From Sulfuritalea sp. (GTDB taxonomy: Bacteria > Pseudomonadota > Gammaproteobacteria > Burkholderiales > Rhodocyclaceae), in assembly GCA_023229685.1 (NCBI GenBank), contig JALNYT010000009.1, positions 1 through 64,000 of the forward strand: DNA of 64,000 bases, given 5' to 3'. Shown here one piece after another: positions 15,716-25,084 of this stretch. A program made the translations under genes and the position numbers. Numbering within the stretch: the first letter of the stretch is position 1; each line of letters begins with the position of its first letter. The notes below the pieces were generated by a model. That model did not search any database, had not been told where the DNA came from, and saw nothing but the letters and a program-made list of their open reading frames with translations.

Positions 15716-18700
15716 TTGAACGCCGGCAACAAGCTCACCGCAAATTGGCAACAGCTGAAGGTGCGGCTTCGCGGTAACGGATGGTCGCGTATTTCAGCTG
15801 ACGAAGAGGCCCCGCTGCGGTCGGAGTTGTTCAGCGCCGAGCAGATGGAGCAGCACGGCAAGGTGCTCGCGGCGTCGCATCAAGTGGCTCCCGGGCGTGC
15901 ACCCGACCAGCTTCTGGCGCGGTTGGCAGCCAACGAGAACGTCCTGGTCGGCGTCTGCAAGCTGCTGACGACGGCGGTCACAAAAAAGGACCGGATTCCG
16001 CCGGCTGGTGAGTGGCTGCTCGATAACTTCTATCTCATCGAAGAGCAGATCCGAACAGCCAGGCGACACTTGCCAAAAGGCTACAGCCGGGAACTCCCGC
16101 GCCTGGCTTACGGAGCATCGGCCGGGCGGCCGCGGGTATATGACATTGCGCTGGAGATTATTGCGCATGGCGACGGCCGCGTCGACACGGTAAGTCTCAT
16201 GGGCTTCGTCGAGGCCTACCAGACCGTCACGGTGCTTAACCTCGGCGAGCTGTGGGCGATCCCGATCATGCTGCGGCTGGCTGTCATAGAGAATCTCCGT
16301 CGCGTCAGCGCGCTGATCGCCGCCCGTCTGGTTGAGCGAGACCTGGCCGGCTACTGGGCGGACGAGATGGTGGCAACCGCCGAGCAAGATGCGAAGAGCC
16401 TGATTCTCGTGATCGGGGACATGGCGCGCTCAAAGCCTCCGCTGAGTAGCCCCTTTGTGGCAGAACTCGCCCGCCGTTTGCAGGGTCGAGGCCCATCCCT
16501 GGCCTTGCCCTTGACCTGGATCGAGCAGCAGCTTTCCGAATCGGGCCTGACGATCGAGCAGTTGGTGCAGTTGGAGAACCAGCAGCAGGCCGCCGCTCAG
16601 GTCTCCATCAGCAACAGTATAGGCAGCCTCCGGGTTTTGGGTGCGATTGACTGGCGTCAGTTCGTCGAGGCGACGAGCGTCGTCGAGCGAATACTGCTTG
16701 AGGATCCGTGCGGCGCCTATGGAGAGATGAATTTCGCCACTCGCGACCATTACCGTCATGCAGCGGAGCGGATCGCGAAGCAGACCCATCTATCCGAGGG
16801 TGAGGTGGCTCGCAAAGCTGTCGAACTGGCGCGCGCCGGCGCGCCGATCGATGCTGAAGCCGGAACTGACAAGCGTGCGCGGCACGTCGGCTTTTACCTG
16901 ATCGACAAGGGCGTGCCGGAGCTCGAGCGGGCGATGGAAGTCCGCCTTCCCGGCTTTGAGGTTTTGCGCAGAACAGCGGGTCGGTTCCCGTTGCTGCTGT
17001 ATCTGGGCGGTATCGCAGTGATCACGGCGCTTATTGCCGGGAGCATGTTGGTCGAAGCCCGCGCCGTCGTGATGCCGGCTGGCTTCTTCGGCTGGGCGCT
17101 GCTGCCGATCAGCATGCTCTGGCTGCTGGCCGCCAGTCAGTTGGCCGTGGCGCTGGTGAACTGGCTGGCAACCCTTCTGGTGAAACCGAACCCGCTGCCC
17201 AGAATGGACTTTTCAACCGGTATTCCATTGGCATCGCGTACGCTGGTGGTGGTGCCGACCATGCTCACCAGTGCCTTGGGCGTCGAGGATCTGATCGAGG
17301 CGCTAGAAGTCAGGTTTCTGGCGAATCGCGATGAACGCCTGCACTTCGGCCTATTGACGGATTTTCCGGACGCCCACCAGGAGTCGCTTCCCGAAGATGG
17401 CCCTCTGGTGCAACTGGTCCGGACCAGGATAGACGAGCTGAACGAAAAATATCGTAATGCGGCGGAGCGGACCAATGACGATATTTTCTTCCTCTTCCAT
17501 CGTTCGCGGCGCTGGAACCCGCAGGACCGCATCTGGATGGGTTACGAGCGCAAGCGTGGCAAGCTGGCGGAGCTGAACGCGCTGCTGCGTGATGGTTCCG
17601 CCAGCGATGCCGACGCCGGCGCCACCAATGGCTTTGCGCTCGTCGTCGGCAATATTTCGGTGCTGTCCGACGTGAAGTACATCATCACCCTGGACACCGA
17701 CACACAACTGCCGCGCGATGCGGCGAGACAATTCGTCGGTGCCATGGCGCACCCGTTGAATCGTCCCTGTTATGACGAAGGCAAGAAACGCGTCGTCGAA
17801 GGCTACGGGATTCTGCAGCCGTGCGTGGCGATCAGCCTGCCGGGAACGAACCGCTCGCGTTATGCTCGCCTGTATGGCGGGGAGCCAGGCATCGACCCAT
17901 ACACGCGTACCGTCTCGAACGTCTATCAGGACGTATTCGGCGAAGGCTCGTTCATCGGCAAAGGTATCTACGACATCGATGCGTTCGAACAAGCTCTGGG
18001 TGAACGTTTTCCGGAAAATTGCATCCTCAGTCATGATCTTCTCGAGGGATGTTATGCGCGGGCGGGGTTGTTGAGCGATGTGCAGTTGTACGAGGAGTAC
18101 CCGGCCCGTTACAGTGCCGACGTGAGCCGTCGCCACCGCTGGATTCGAGGCGATTGGCAACTGGCGGGATGGTTGCTGCGGCGCATTCCAGGCGCGGACG
18201 CCGGGGTGGGCAAGACGCGGCAGGACAATCCGCTTTCGATGTTGTCGCAGTGGAAGCTGATCGACAATCTGCGGCGCAGTCTCGTCCCCGCGGCGCTGAC
18301 GTTCCTCCTGCTGCTGGGATGGACGGTCCTGTCTTCGGCCTGGTTGTGCACCCTGTCGGTGATCGGCATCCTGCTGATTCCCTCCTGGTGCGCTTCGATC
18401 CTCGATCTGTTGCGCAAGCCTGGCGAGGTGCTGCTGCGGCAGCACCTCGCTGCTGTCGCAGGCTCGGCTTGGCGGCACGTGATGCAGGTCGCATTCGAGC
18501 TTGCCTGTCTTCCGTACGAGGCCTATTTCAGCCTGGATGCCATAGCCCGCACAGCCTGGCGGATGATGGTCACGCATAGACGCCTGCTCGAGTGGAATCC
18601 ATCGCGCGAGGCAGATCGCGAGTCGGCCCGGACCGGTGGCAGCGACCTGGCCGGCTCTTTCCGAACGATGTGGGTCGGTCCCGCCCTTGCCGTTGGGGCA

Positions 18701-21700
18701 GCGATACAACTGACGATATCGGCACCGGCGGTATTGGCGGTGGCGGGACCGGTCCTGCTTCTTTGGTTCGCCTCGCCTGCCATCGCGTGGTGGATCAGCC
18801 GCCCGCTCGCTCGTCGCAATGCGGCCCTGAGCGTCGAACAGACCGTCTTCCTGCGCGCACTTTCGCGTCGGACCTGGGCGTTTTTCGACAACTTCGTCGG
18901 TGCAGAAGATCATTGGCTACCGCCGGACAATTATCAGGAATATCGAATTAGCGCGATCGCGCATCGCACCTCGCCGACCAACATCGGCATGGCCCTGCTG
19001 GCGAATCTGGCTGCCTACGACTTCGGCTACGTCCCGGCCGGGCAACTCATCCTGCGCACCACAAACACCTTTACCACGATGGAGGGTCTGGAACGGCACC
19101 GGGGGCATTTCTACAACTGGTACGACACACAGACGCTGCAGCCGCTGCTGCCCCGGTACATTTCCACGGTGGACAGCGGAAACCTTGCCGGACACCTGCT
19201 GACCTTGCGTGCGGGTCTGCTGATGCTGGCCGATGACAGGATCCTGCCGGCGCGGGTATTCGATGGCCTGAGCGATACGCTTGAAATCCTCGCGGATGCA
19301 GCGAACGGAACGGGTGCGGCCCCGATTGCGGCGTTCCGCAAGGATCTGGAATTCGTCTCCGCTGCCCCTCCGGGCACCCTTGCAGCGGCAAGGCAGGCCC
19401 TTCTCGGGCTGGTGACCGGCGCCGAGGATCTCGTCATGCGGATCGCGGACAGCCACGATGGCAGCGAGGACCCGGCGCTCGCGAGCGAAGCGAACGAGTG
19501 GGCACAGGCGCTTGCCCGCCAATGCCGCGAGGCTCTGGACGATCTGAGCTTTCTCGCCCCGTGGCTATCGCTGGCGACGGCACCGAACGGGCTGAAGAAG
19601 CTCGCCAACTTCGCCAAAATCCCGACCCTGCGCGAACTGGCAGCGGCAGGAAGCAGCCAGGCCAGCGATCGGGTGGCGGCCATCGAACGCTTGGCACTGC
19701 AAGCCTTCGGGCTCGCGCACATGGAATTTGACTTCCTGTTCGACAAGACGCGTCATTTGCTGACCATTGGTTACAACGTGGATGAACGACGGGTGGACGC
19801 CGGTTACTACGACCTGCTGGCTTCCGAAGCGCGTTTGTGCTGCTTCGTCGCCATTGCCCAGGGGCAACTGCCGCAGAAGAGCTGGTTTTCGCTGGGGCGC
19901 CTGCTCACCAGCACCGCGGGAGAGCCGGTACTCCTGTCGTGGAGCGGTTCGATGTTCGAATACCTGATGCCGCTTCTGGTGATGCCGACCTACGACAACA
20001 CACTGCTCGACCAGACCTGCAAGGCGGCGGTGGACAGGCAAATCGAGTACGGTCGCCAGCGCGGTGTGCCGTGGGGTATTTCGGAATCTGGCTACAACAC
20101 GGTCGATGTGCAGCTCAATTATCAGTATCGAGCGTTCGGCGTGCCGGGCCTGGGGCTCATGCGCGGACTGGCGGATGACCTGGTCATCGCGCCCTACGCC
20201 TCGGCGCTCGCGCTGATGGTGGCGCCCGAAGCGGCCTGCCTGAATCTACAGCGACTCGCCGCCGAGGGATTTGTCGGCAAGTTCGGCCTCTTCGAAGCGA
20301 TCGATTACACGCCGGCACGGCAGCGGCGCAGGCAATCGAGCGCGGTGGTGCGGTCTTTCATGGCACATCATCAGGGCATGAGCCTGCTGGCTCTTGCCTA
20401 CCTGCTGCTGGACCGCCCGATGCAGCGGCGGTTCGAGTCGGACCGGCTGTTCCAGGCCGTCATGCTGCTGCTTCAGGAGCGGATTCCCAAAGCCACGGCA
20501 CTGTTTTCGCACACAGCCCAACTCTCCGACGTGCGTGCGACGTCGATCGCTGCGGAGATGCCGATACGGGTGTTCAACAGTTCGGACACGCCGAACCCCG
20601 AGGTGCAGTTGTTGTCGAACGGCCGCTACCACGTGATGGTGACCAACGCCGGAGGCGGTTACAGCCGCTGGAAGGATCTGGCCGTGACGCGCTGGCGCGA
20701 AGACAGCACCTGCGACCACTGGGGTACGTTCTGTTACATCCGCGATGTGGCGAGCGGTAAATTCTGGTCGACTGCCCATCAGCCGACCCTCAAGCGACCG
20801 GAGAGTTACGAAGCGATTTTCTCCGAGGGGCGCGCCGAGTTTCGCCGTCGCGATTCCGTTGGCGTCGGCGCCGGAGTTTTCGAGACGCATACGGATATCG
20901 TCGTATCGCCGGAGGACGATATCGAGCTGCGGCGGGTACGCATCACCAATCGATCGCGACAGCGCAGGAAGATCGACGTCACCAGCTACGCCGAAGTCGT
21001 GATCGCACCACCGGCTGCGGACGCGCTGCATCCGGCCTTCAGCAATCTCTTCGTGCAGACTGAAATCATGCGCGAGCGCCACGCGATCCTGTGTACGCGC
21101 CGGCCTCGCTCCACGGGCGAGCAAGTACCCTGGATGTTTCACCTGATGGCGGTGCACGGGGCGGACATCGGCGCGGCGTCTTACGAGACCGATCGCCTGC
21201 GCTTCATCGGCCGTACCAGAAGTGCCGCAGATCCTCTGGCGATGAGCGACCCGGCGGCACTCTCGGGAACCGATGGTTCGGTGCTGGACCCGATCGTCGC
21301 CATTCGCTATTCGCTAACGCTTGAGCCCGGGCAGTCGGCCATCATCGACATAGTGTCGGGGATGGGTGAGACCCGCGAGATGGCCGTGAGCCTGGTCGAG
21401 AAATACCAGGACCGTCATCTTGCCGACCGTGTCTTTGACCTGACGTGGACCCACAGCCAGGTGGTACTGAGGCAGCTCAATGCCACCGAGGCTGATGCAC
21501 AGCTCTATGCGCGCCTGGCCAGTTCCGTCATCTACGCCAACGGCGGGATGCGCGCCGCCGCTGCCGTGCTTGTCAGGAATCGCCGCGGCCAGTCCGGGCT
21601 GTGGGGTTATGCCATTTCCGGCGACCTGCCCATCGTGTTGCTGCAAATTGGAGACGCGGCCAATATCGATCTCGTGCGCCAGCTAGTGCAGGCCCATGCC

Positions 21701-24478
21701 TATTGGCGCCTGAAAGGCCTGGCGGCGGACCTGGTGATCTGGAACGAAGATCACGCCGGCTACCGGCAACAATTGCACGATCAGATCACGGGTCTGATCA
21801 CCTCGGGCATCGAGGCCAGTGTGATCGATCGGCCGGGAGGCATCTTCGTGCGGTCCGCGGAACAGATTTCCAGCGAGGACCGCATTCTGTTCCAGTCGGT
21901 CGCACGTGCCGTGATCACGGACAGTCAGGGCACGCTCGAGGAACAGATCGACCGCCGCAGTCCCGCCGAACCGCGCGTGCCCCGGCTGGCGCCGACCCGG
22001 CGCTATCGCCCCGATGCACCTGCCGCGGACATCCTGCCGCGGCGTAATCTGATTCTCTCCAACGGCTTGGGAGGATTCACTCCCGACGGGCGCGAATATG
22101 TCATTACGCTGGCGCCCGGGCAAGCGACGCCGGCGCCATGGGTCAACGTCCTGGCGAATCCGCACTTCGGCACCGTCGTCTCGGAGAACGGCGTTGCCTA
22201 CACATGGAGCGAGAACGCCCACGAATTCCGCCTGACGCCGTGGCATAACGATCCGGTGAGCGATTCGAGCGGTGAAGCGCTTTATCTGCGCGACGAAGAG
22301 ACCGGTCATGTCTGGTCGCCCGCGCCCTTGCCCGTCCGCGCGGCGACGCCTTACGTCATCCGGCACGGGTTCGGTTACAGCGTGTTCGAGACCCGATCGG
22401 GGGGCATTTGCTCGGAACTCTGGGTTTACGTGGCTGTCGACGCTGCCGTCAAGTTTTCGGTATTGAAATTGCGCAACGAATCCGGGCGAGCGCGGAAACT
22501 CTCCGCGACGGGCTACGTCGAGTGGGTACTGGGGGATCTTCGCGCGAAGTCGGCCATGCATGTGAACACCGAAGTTGCTCCCCTGAGTGGTGCGCTGTAT
22601 GCGCGCAACCGCTACCATTCCGAATTCGCCGATCGGGTTGCGTTCTTTGATGTGGATGATCCGAAGCGAACCCTGACGGGTGACCGCAGCGAATTCCTGG
22701 GGCGCAACGGGACGCGGCAAAATCCGGCCGCCATGAGTCGGTCGCGCCTTTCCGGCAAGGTGGGCCCAGGCCTGGATCCCTGCGCGGCGATTCAGGTGGG
22801 CTTCGATCTGGCCCCCGGACAAGAGCGCGAAATCGTCTTCCGGCTTGGCGTCGGGCGCAACGCCGATGATGCTGGCAAGCTCGTGCAGCGCTATCGCGGC
22901 GCCCTGGCCGCGCGCGGCGCGCTCGAAGCGGTGTGGCAGCACTGGAACCATACCCTGGGCGCGGTGCAGGTGGAAACACCCGACCCGTCGCTCAATGTAC
23001 TGGCCAACGGCTGGCTGGTGTACCAGACCCTGGCTTGTCGTCTCTGGGCACGCAGCGGCTACTACCAATCGGGTGGTGCCTTCGGCTTCCGCGACCAGTT
23101 GCAGGACGTGATGGCGCTGATCCACGCCAAGCCGGGGCTGGTGCGTGACCACCTGCTGCTATGCGCGAGCCGGCAGTTCCAGGAGGGCGATGTGCAGCAC
23201 TGGTGGCATCCGCCATCCGGCCGCGGCGTGCGTACGCATTGTTCGGACGACTACCTGTGGCTGCCCCTGGCGGTCTGCCGCTATGTGACGATCACCGGGG
23301 ACAGCGGGGTGCTGGATGAACTCGTGCACTTCCTGGAAGGCCGTCCGGTCAACCCGGAGGACGATTCCTACTACGATCTGCCGGGCCGCTCCTCCGATGC
23401 CACAAGCCTTTACGACCACTGCGTGCGGGCCATCCGACATGGCCAGCAATTCGGTGTGCACGGCCTGCCGCTGATCGGTTCCGGCGACTGGAACGATGGC
23501 ATGAATCTGGTGGGGATCAGCGGCCAGGGAGAGAGTGTCTGGCTGGGCTTCTTCCAGTGCGAAGTGCTCAGGCAGTTTGCCGCCGTGGCGGCTACGCATA
23601 ACGATCCATCCTTCGCTGACTTTTGTCAGGAGGAGGGAGTTCGGTTGCGTCAGAGCATCGAACTGCATGGCTGGGATGGCGAGTGGTACCGCCGTGCCTA
23701 CTTCGACGACGGCACGCCGCTTGGATCGGCAGGCAACATCGAATGTCGAATCGATTCAGTCTCGCAGAGCTGGTCCGTGCTGTCCGGGTCCGCCGACGGA
23801 GTGGGCAACCTCGCACGTTCGCGCCTGGCCATGCAAGCGGTCGACGAGCGTCTCGTGCGCCGTGATGCCGGGCTCATGCAGCTGCTCGACCCGCCCTTCG
23901 ACAACAAGTCGAACCTGGATCCTGGCTACATCCGCGGCTACGTGCCGGGAGTGAGGGAGAACGGCGGGCAGTACACCCATGCGGCAATCTGGGCGTCAAT
24001 GGCGTTTGCCGCCTTGGGCGAGCGCGAGCGCGCCTGGGAGTTGTTGACCATGATCAACCCGGTCAACCATGCCCTGTCAGCGGAGGACATCGAGACCTAC
24101 AAAGTGGAGCCCTATGTGGTCGCGGCCGACGTCTATGCGCTCGCACCGCATATCGGTCGCGGGGGATGGAGCTGGTACACCGGCTCGGCCGGCTGGATGT
24201 ACCGACTTATTGTGGAGTCGCTGCTGGGCTTGAGACGCGAGGGAAGTACGCTGCATTTCGCTCCCTGTCTGCCCGCCCACTGGCAGGCGTTCAAGATTCA
24301 CTACCGGTACCGGGAGACCGTGTATCACATCGCCGTCTCACAAACGCGCACCGGCGATGAGGGCGAGGGCGGAGTCACAAGCGTGACAGTCGATGGCGTC
24401 GAGCGCGCTGACAAAGTGATTTCTCTGGTCGACGACCATCGCGAACACGGGGTTGCGGTAATCGTGCATGCCAGATAG
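15716..24478 (+). CDS. ndvB: Cyclic beta-1,2-glucan synthase (NdvB/ChvB type)
   Basis: The protein has 2,920 residues from TTG 15716 (AAAAGGA upstream), close to the usual 2,800-2,900. Membrane segments at about 420-490 precede a processive glycosyltransferase domain with ITLDTDTQLPRDAARQF (about 655) and the RHRWIRGDWQ motif (about 805). More membrane segments lie at about 860-1030. A glycoamylase-like domain follows (about 1065-1530; GISESGYNTVDVQLNYQYRA), then carbohydrate-binding/GH94 phosphorylase-like modules ending with the catalytic-region motif SGDWNDGMNLVG (about 2588). In rhizobia and Brucella the enzyme primes, elongates, trims and cyclises periplasmic glucan for osmotic adaptation and host contact. 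Here it is next to envelope-stress genes. Confidence 0.92.
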   Translation: MNAGNKLTANWQQLKVRLRGNGWSRISADEEAPLRSELFSAEQMEQHGKVLAASHQVAPGRAPDQLLARLAANENVLVGVCKLLTTAVTKKDRIPPAGEWLLDNFYLIEEQIRTARRHLPKGYSRELPRLAYGASAGRPRVYDIALEIIAHGDGRVDTVSLMGFVEAYQTVTVLNLGELWAIPIMLRLAVIENLRRVSALIAARLVERDLAGYWADEMVATAEQDAKSLILVIGDMARSKPPLSSPFVAELARRLQGRGPSLALPLTWIEQQLSESGLTIEQLVQLENQQQAAAQVSISNSIGSLRVLGAIDWRQFVEATSVVERILLEDPCGAYGEMNFATRDHYRHAAERIAKQTHLSEGEVARKAVELARAGAPIDAEAGTDKRARHVGFYLIDKGVPELERAMEVRLPGFEVLRRTAGRFPLLLYLGGIAVITALIAGSMLVEARAVVMPAGFFGWALLPISMLWLLAASQLAVALVNWLATLLVKPNPLPRMDFSTGIPLASRTLVVVPTMLTSALGVEDLIEALEVRFLANRDERLHFGLLTDFPDAHQESLPEDGPLVQLVRTRIDELNEKYRNAAERTNDDIFFLFHRSRRWNPQDRIWMGYERKRGKLAELNALLRDGSASDADAGATNGFALVVGNISVLSDVKYIITLDTDTQLPRDAARQFVGAMAHPLNRPCYDEGKKRVVEGYGILQPCVAISLPGTNRSRYARLYGGEPGIDPYTRTVSNVYQDVFGEGSFIGKGIYDIDAFEQALGERFPENCILSHDLLEGCYARAGLLSDVQLYEEYPARYSADVSRRHRWIRGDWQLAGWLLRRIPGADAGVGKTRQDNPLSMLSQWKLIDNLRRSLVPAALTFLLLLGWTVLSSAWLCTLSVIGILLIPSWCASILDLLRKPGEVLLRQHLAAVAGSAWRHVMQVAFELACLPYEAYFSLDAIARTAWRMMVTHRRLLEWNPSREADRESARTGGSDLAGSFRTMWVGPALAVGAAIQLTISAPAVLAVAGPVLLLWFASPAIAWWISRPLARRNAALSVEQTVFLRALSRRTWAFFDNFVGAEDHWLPPDNYQEYRISAIAHRTSPTNIGMALLANLAAYDFGYVPAGQLILRTTNTFTTMEGLERHRGHFYNWYDTQTLQPLLPRYISTVDSGNLAGHLLTLRAGLLMLADDRILPARVFDGLSDTLEILADAANGTGAAPIAAFRKDLEFVSAAPPGTLAAARQALLGLVTGAEDLVMRIADSHDGSEDPALASEANEWAQALARQCREALDDLSFLAPWLSLATAPNGLKKLANFAKIPTLRELAAAGSSQASDRVAAIERLALQAFGLAHMEFDFLFDKTRHLLTIGYNVDERRVDAGYYDLLASEARLCCFVAIAQGQLPQKSWFSLGRLLTSTAGEPVLLSWSGSMFEYLMPLLVMPTYDNTLLDQTCKAAVDRQIEYGRQRGVPWGISESGYNTVDVQLNYQYRAFGVPGLGLMRGLADDLVIAPYASALALMVAPEAACLNLQRLAAEGFVGKFGLFEAIDYTPARQRRRQSSAVVRSFMAHHQGMSLLALAYLLLDRPMQRRFESDRLFQAVMLLLQERIPKATALFSHTAQLSDVRATSIAAEMPIRVFNSSDTPNPEVQLLSNGRYHVMVTNAGGGYSRWKDLAVTRWREDSTCDHWGTFCYIRDVASGKFWSTAHQPTLKRPESYEAIFSEGRAEFRRRDSVGVGAGVFETHTDIVVSPEDDIELRRVRITNRSRQRRKIDVTSYAEVVIAPPAADALHPAFSNLFVQTEIMRERHAILCTRRPRSTGEQVPWMFHLMAVHGADIGAASYETDRLRFIGRTRSAADPLAMSDPAALSGTDGSVLDPIVAIRYSLTLEPGQSAIIDIVSGMGETREMAVSLVEKYQDRHLADRVFDLTWTHSQVVLRQLNATEADAQLYARLASSVIYANGGMRAAAAVLVRNRRGQSGLWGYAISGDLPIVLLQIGDAANIDLVRQLVQAHAYWRLKGLAADLVIWNEDHAGYRQQLHDQITGLITSGIEASVIDRPGGIFVRSAEQISSEDRILFQSVARAVITDSQGTLEEQIDRRSPAEPRVPRLAPTRRYRPDAPAADILPRRNLILSNGLGGFTPDGREYVITLAPGQATPAPWVNVLANPHFGTVVSENGVAYTWSENAHEFRLTPWHNDPVSDSSGEALYLRDEETGHVWSPAPLPVRAATPYVIRHGFGYSVFETRSGGICSELWVYVAVDAAVKFSVLKLRNESGRARKLSATGYVEWVLGDLRAKSAMHVNTEVAPLSGALYARNRYHSEFADRVAFFDVDDPKRTLTGDRSEFLGRNGTRQNPAAMSRSRLSGKVGPGLDPCAAIQVGFDLAPGQEREIVFRLGVGRNADDAGKLVQRYRGALAARGALEAVWQHWNHTLGAVQVETPDPSLNVLANGWLVYQTLACRLWARSGYYQSGGAFGFRDQLQDVMALIHAKPGLVRDHLLLCASRQFQEGDVQHWWHPPSGRGVRTHCSDDYLWLPLAVCRYVTITGDSGVLDELVHFLEGRPVNPEDDSYYDLPGRSSDATSLYDHCVRAIRHGQQFGVHGLPLIGSGDWNDGMNLVGISGQGESVWLGFFQCEVLRQFAAVAATHNDPSFADFCQEEGVRLRQSIELHGWDGEWYRRAYFDDGTPLGSAGNIECRIDSVSQSWSVLSGSADGVGNLARSRLAMQAVDERLVRRDAGLMQLLDPPFDNKSNLDPGYIRGYVPGVRENGGQYTHAAIWASMAFAALGERERAWELLTMINPVNHALSAEDIETYKVEPYVVAADVYALAPHIGRGGWSWYTGSAGWMYRLIVESLLGLRREGSTLHFAPCLPAHWQAFKIHYRYRETVYHIAVSQTRTGDEGEGGVTSVTVDGVERADKVISLVDDHREHGVAVIVHAR

Positions 24479-24544
24479 AGCCAGTGACCCGCTCGCTGCG
24501 GGTTGCTGCGATCATTCATGGATGCCGGAGCTGCAGCTGCTGTA

Positions 24545-24568
24545 ATAGTCGGCGCTGGTGATACGGTG
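24545..24568 (+). repeat. Dispersed 24-bp repeat, copy R2
   Basis: Core AGTCGGCGCTGGTGA followed by TACGGTG. It lies in the convergent gap (24479-24687) between the glucan synthase and the receiver gene. I see no terminator or palindromic element there. Confidence 0.6.
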
Positions 24569-24687
24569 GGAGCGCGAGTCGCCTCGCGTCTCGGCCACCA
24601 GGCTTACCCCCCGGTTTTCGATGGCGCTACGCGGCCCTCGGGGCAGATGGCATATACCTCACGGGACGACTTGAGGGTAGCCGGACT

Positions 24688-25083
24688 TCAGTGCGGCCCG
24701 GAGGGGAAATCGTAGGTATCGCCGGCAACCATTTGCCCCACCGTTTTCAGGAATTCCTGGTAGTGAATCGGCTTGGCAATATAGCCGTCGCAACCGGCAG
24801 CCTCGATTTTCTCGCGATCGCCGCTCATGGCGAGGGCGGTCAGCGCGACGATCCTGATTTTGTTGGTGGCGGCATCACCCTTGAGCAGGCGCGTGGCGGC
24901 GAGACCATCCATACCGGGCAGTTGCACGTCCATCAGGATCAGGTCCGGCAACTCCGCGCGCGCGAGCCGGATGCCTTCCTCGGCGTCCGCCGCCTGGAGA
25001 ATTTCATAGCCCTCCCTTTGCAGCATCAACACTGCCAGCTTCATGTTGGTGGCATTGTCCTCGATCACCAGGATGCGCGCCAT
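24688..25083 (-). CDS. Single-domain response regulator (CheY/DivK-like)
   Basis: The protein has 131 residues forming one receiver domain: acidic pocket at EDN (8-10), phospho-acceptor Asp52 in LILMDVQLPGMDG, Thr in VALTALAM and Lys in YIAKPI. There is no output domain. It starts 1 bp after the stop of the hybrid kinase upstream, so translation is probably coupled. It is likely a phosphate shuttle or competitor for the hybrid kinases in this block. Confidence 0.9.
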   Translation of the reverse strand: MARILVIEDNATNMKLAVLMLQREGYEILQAADAEEGIRLARAELPDLILMDVQLPGMDGLAATRLLKGDAATNKIRIVALTALAMSGDREKIEAAGCDGYIAKPIHYQEFLKTVGQMVAGDTYDFPSGPH

Positions 25084-25084
25084 G

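Noticed and set aside
17351..18913. A 520-codon minus-strand frame inside the glucan synthase, and similar long frames opposite guaA (37384-38817) and ppdK (39761-41383, 41462-42964).
   Set aside because: They are shadows of strongly supported genes and have compositions (His/Gln/Arg-rich) typical of antisense frames.
24479..24687. A possible gene or terminator in the convergent gap after the glucan synthase.
   Set aside because: I found only repeat R2; no frame with a start signal and no stem followed by a T-tract.
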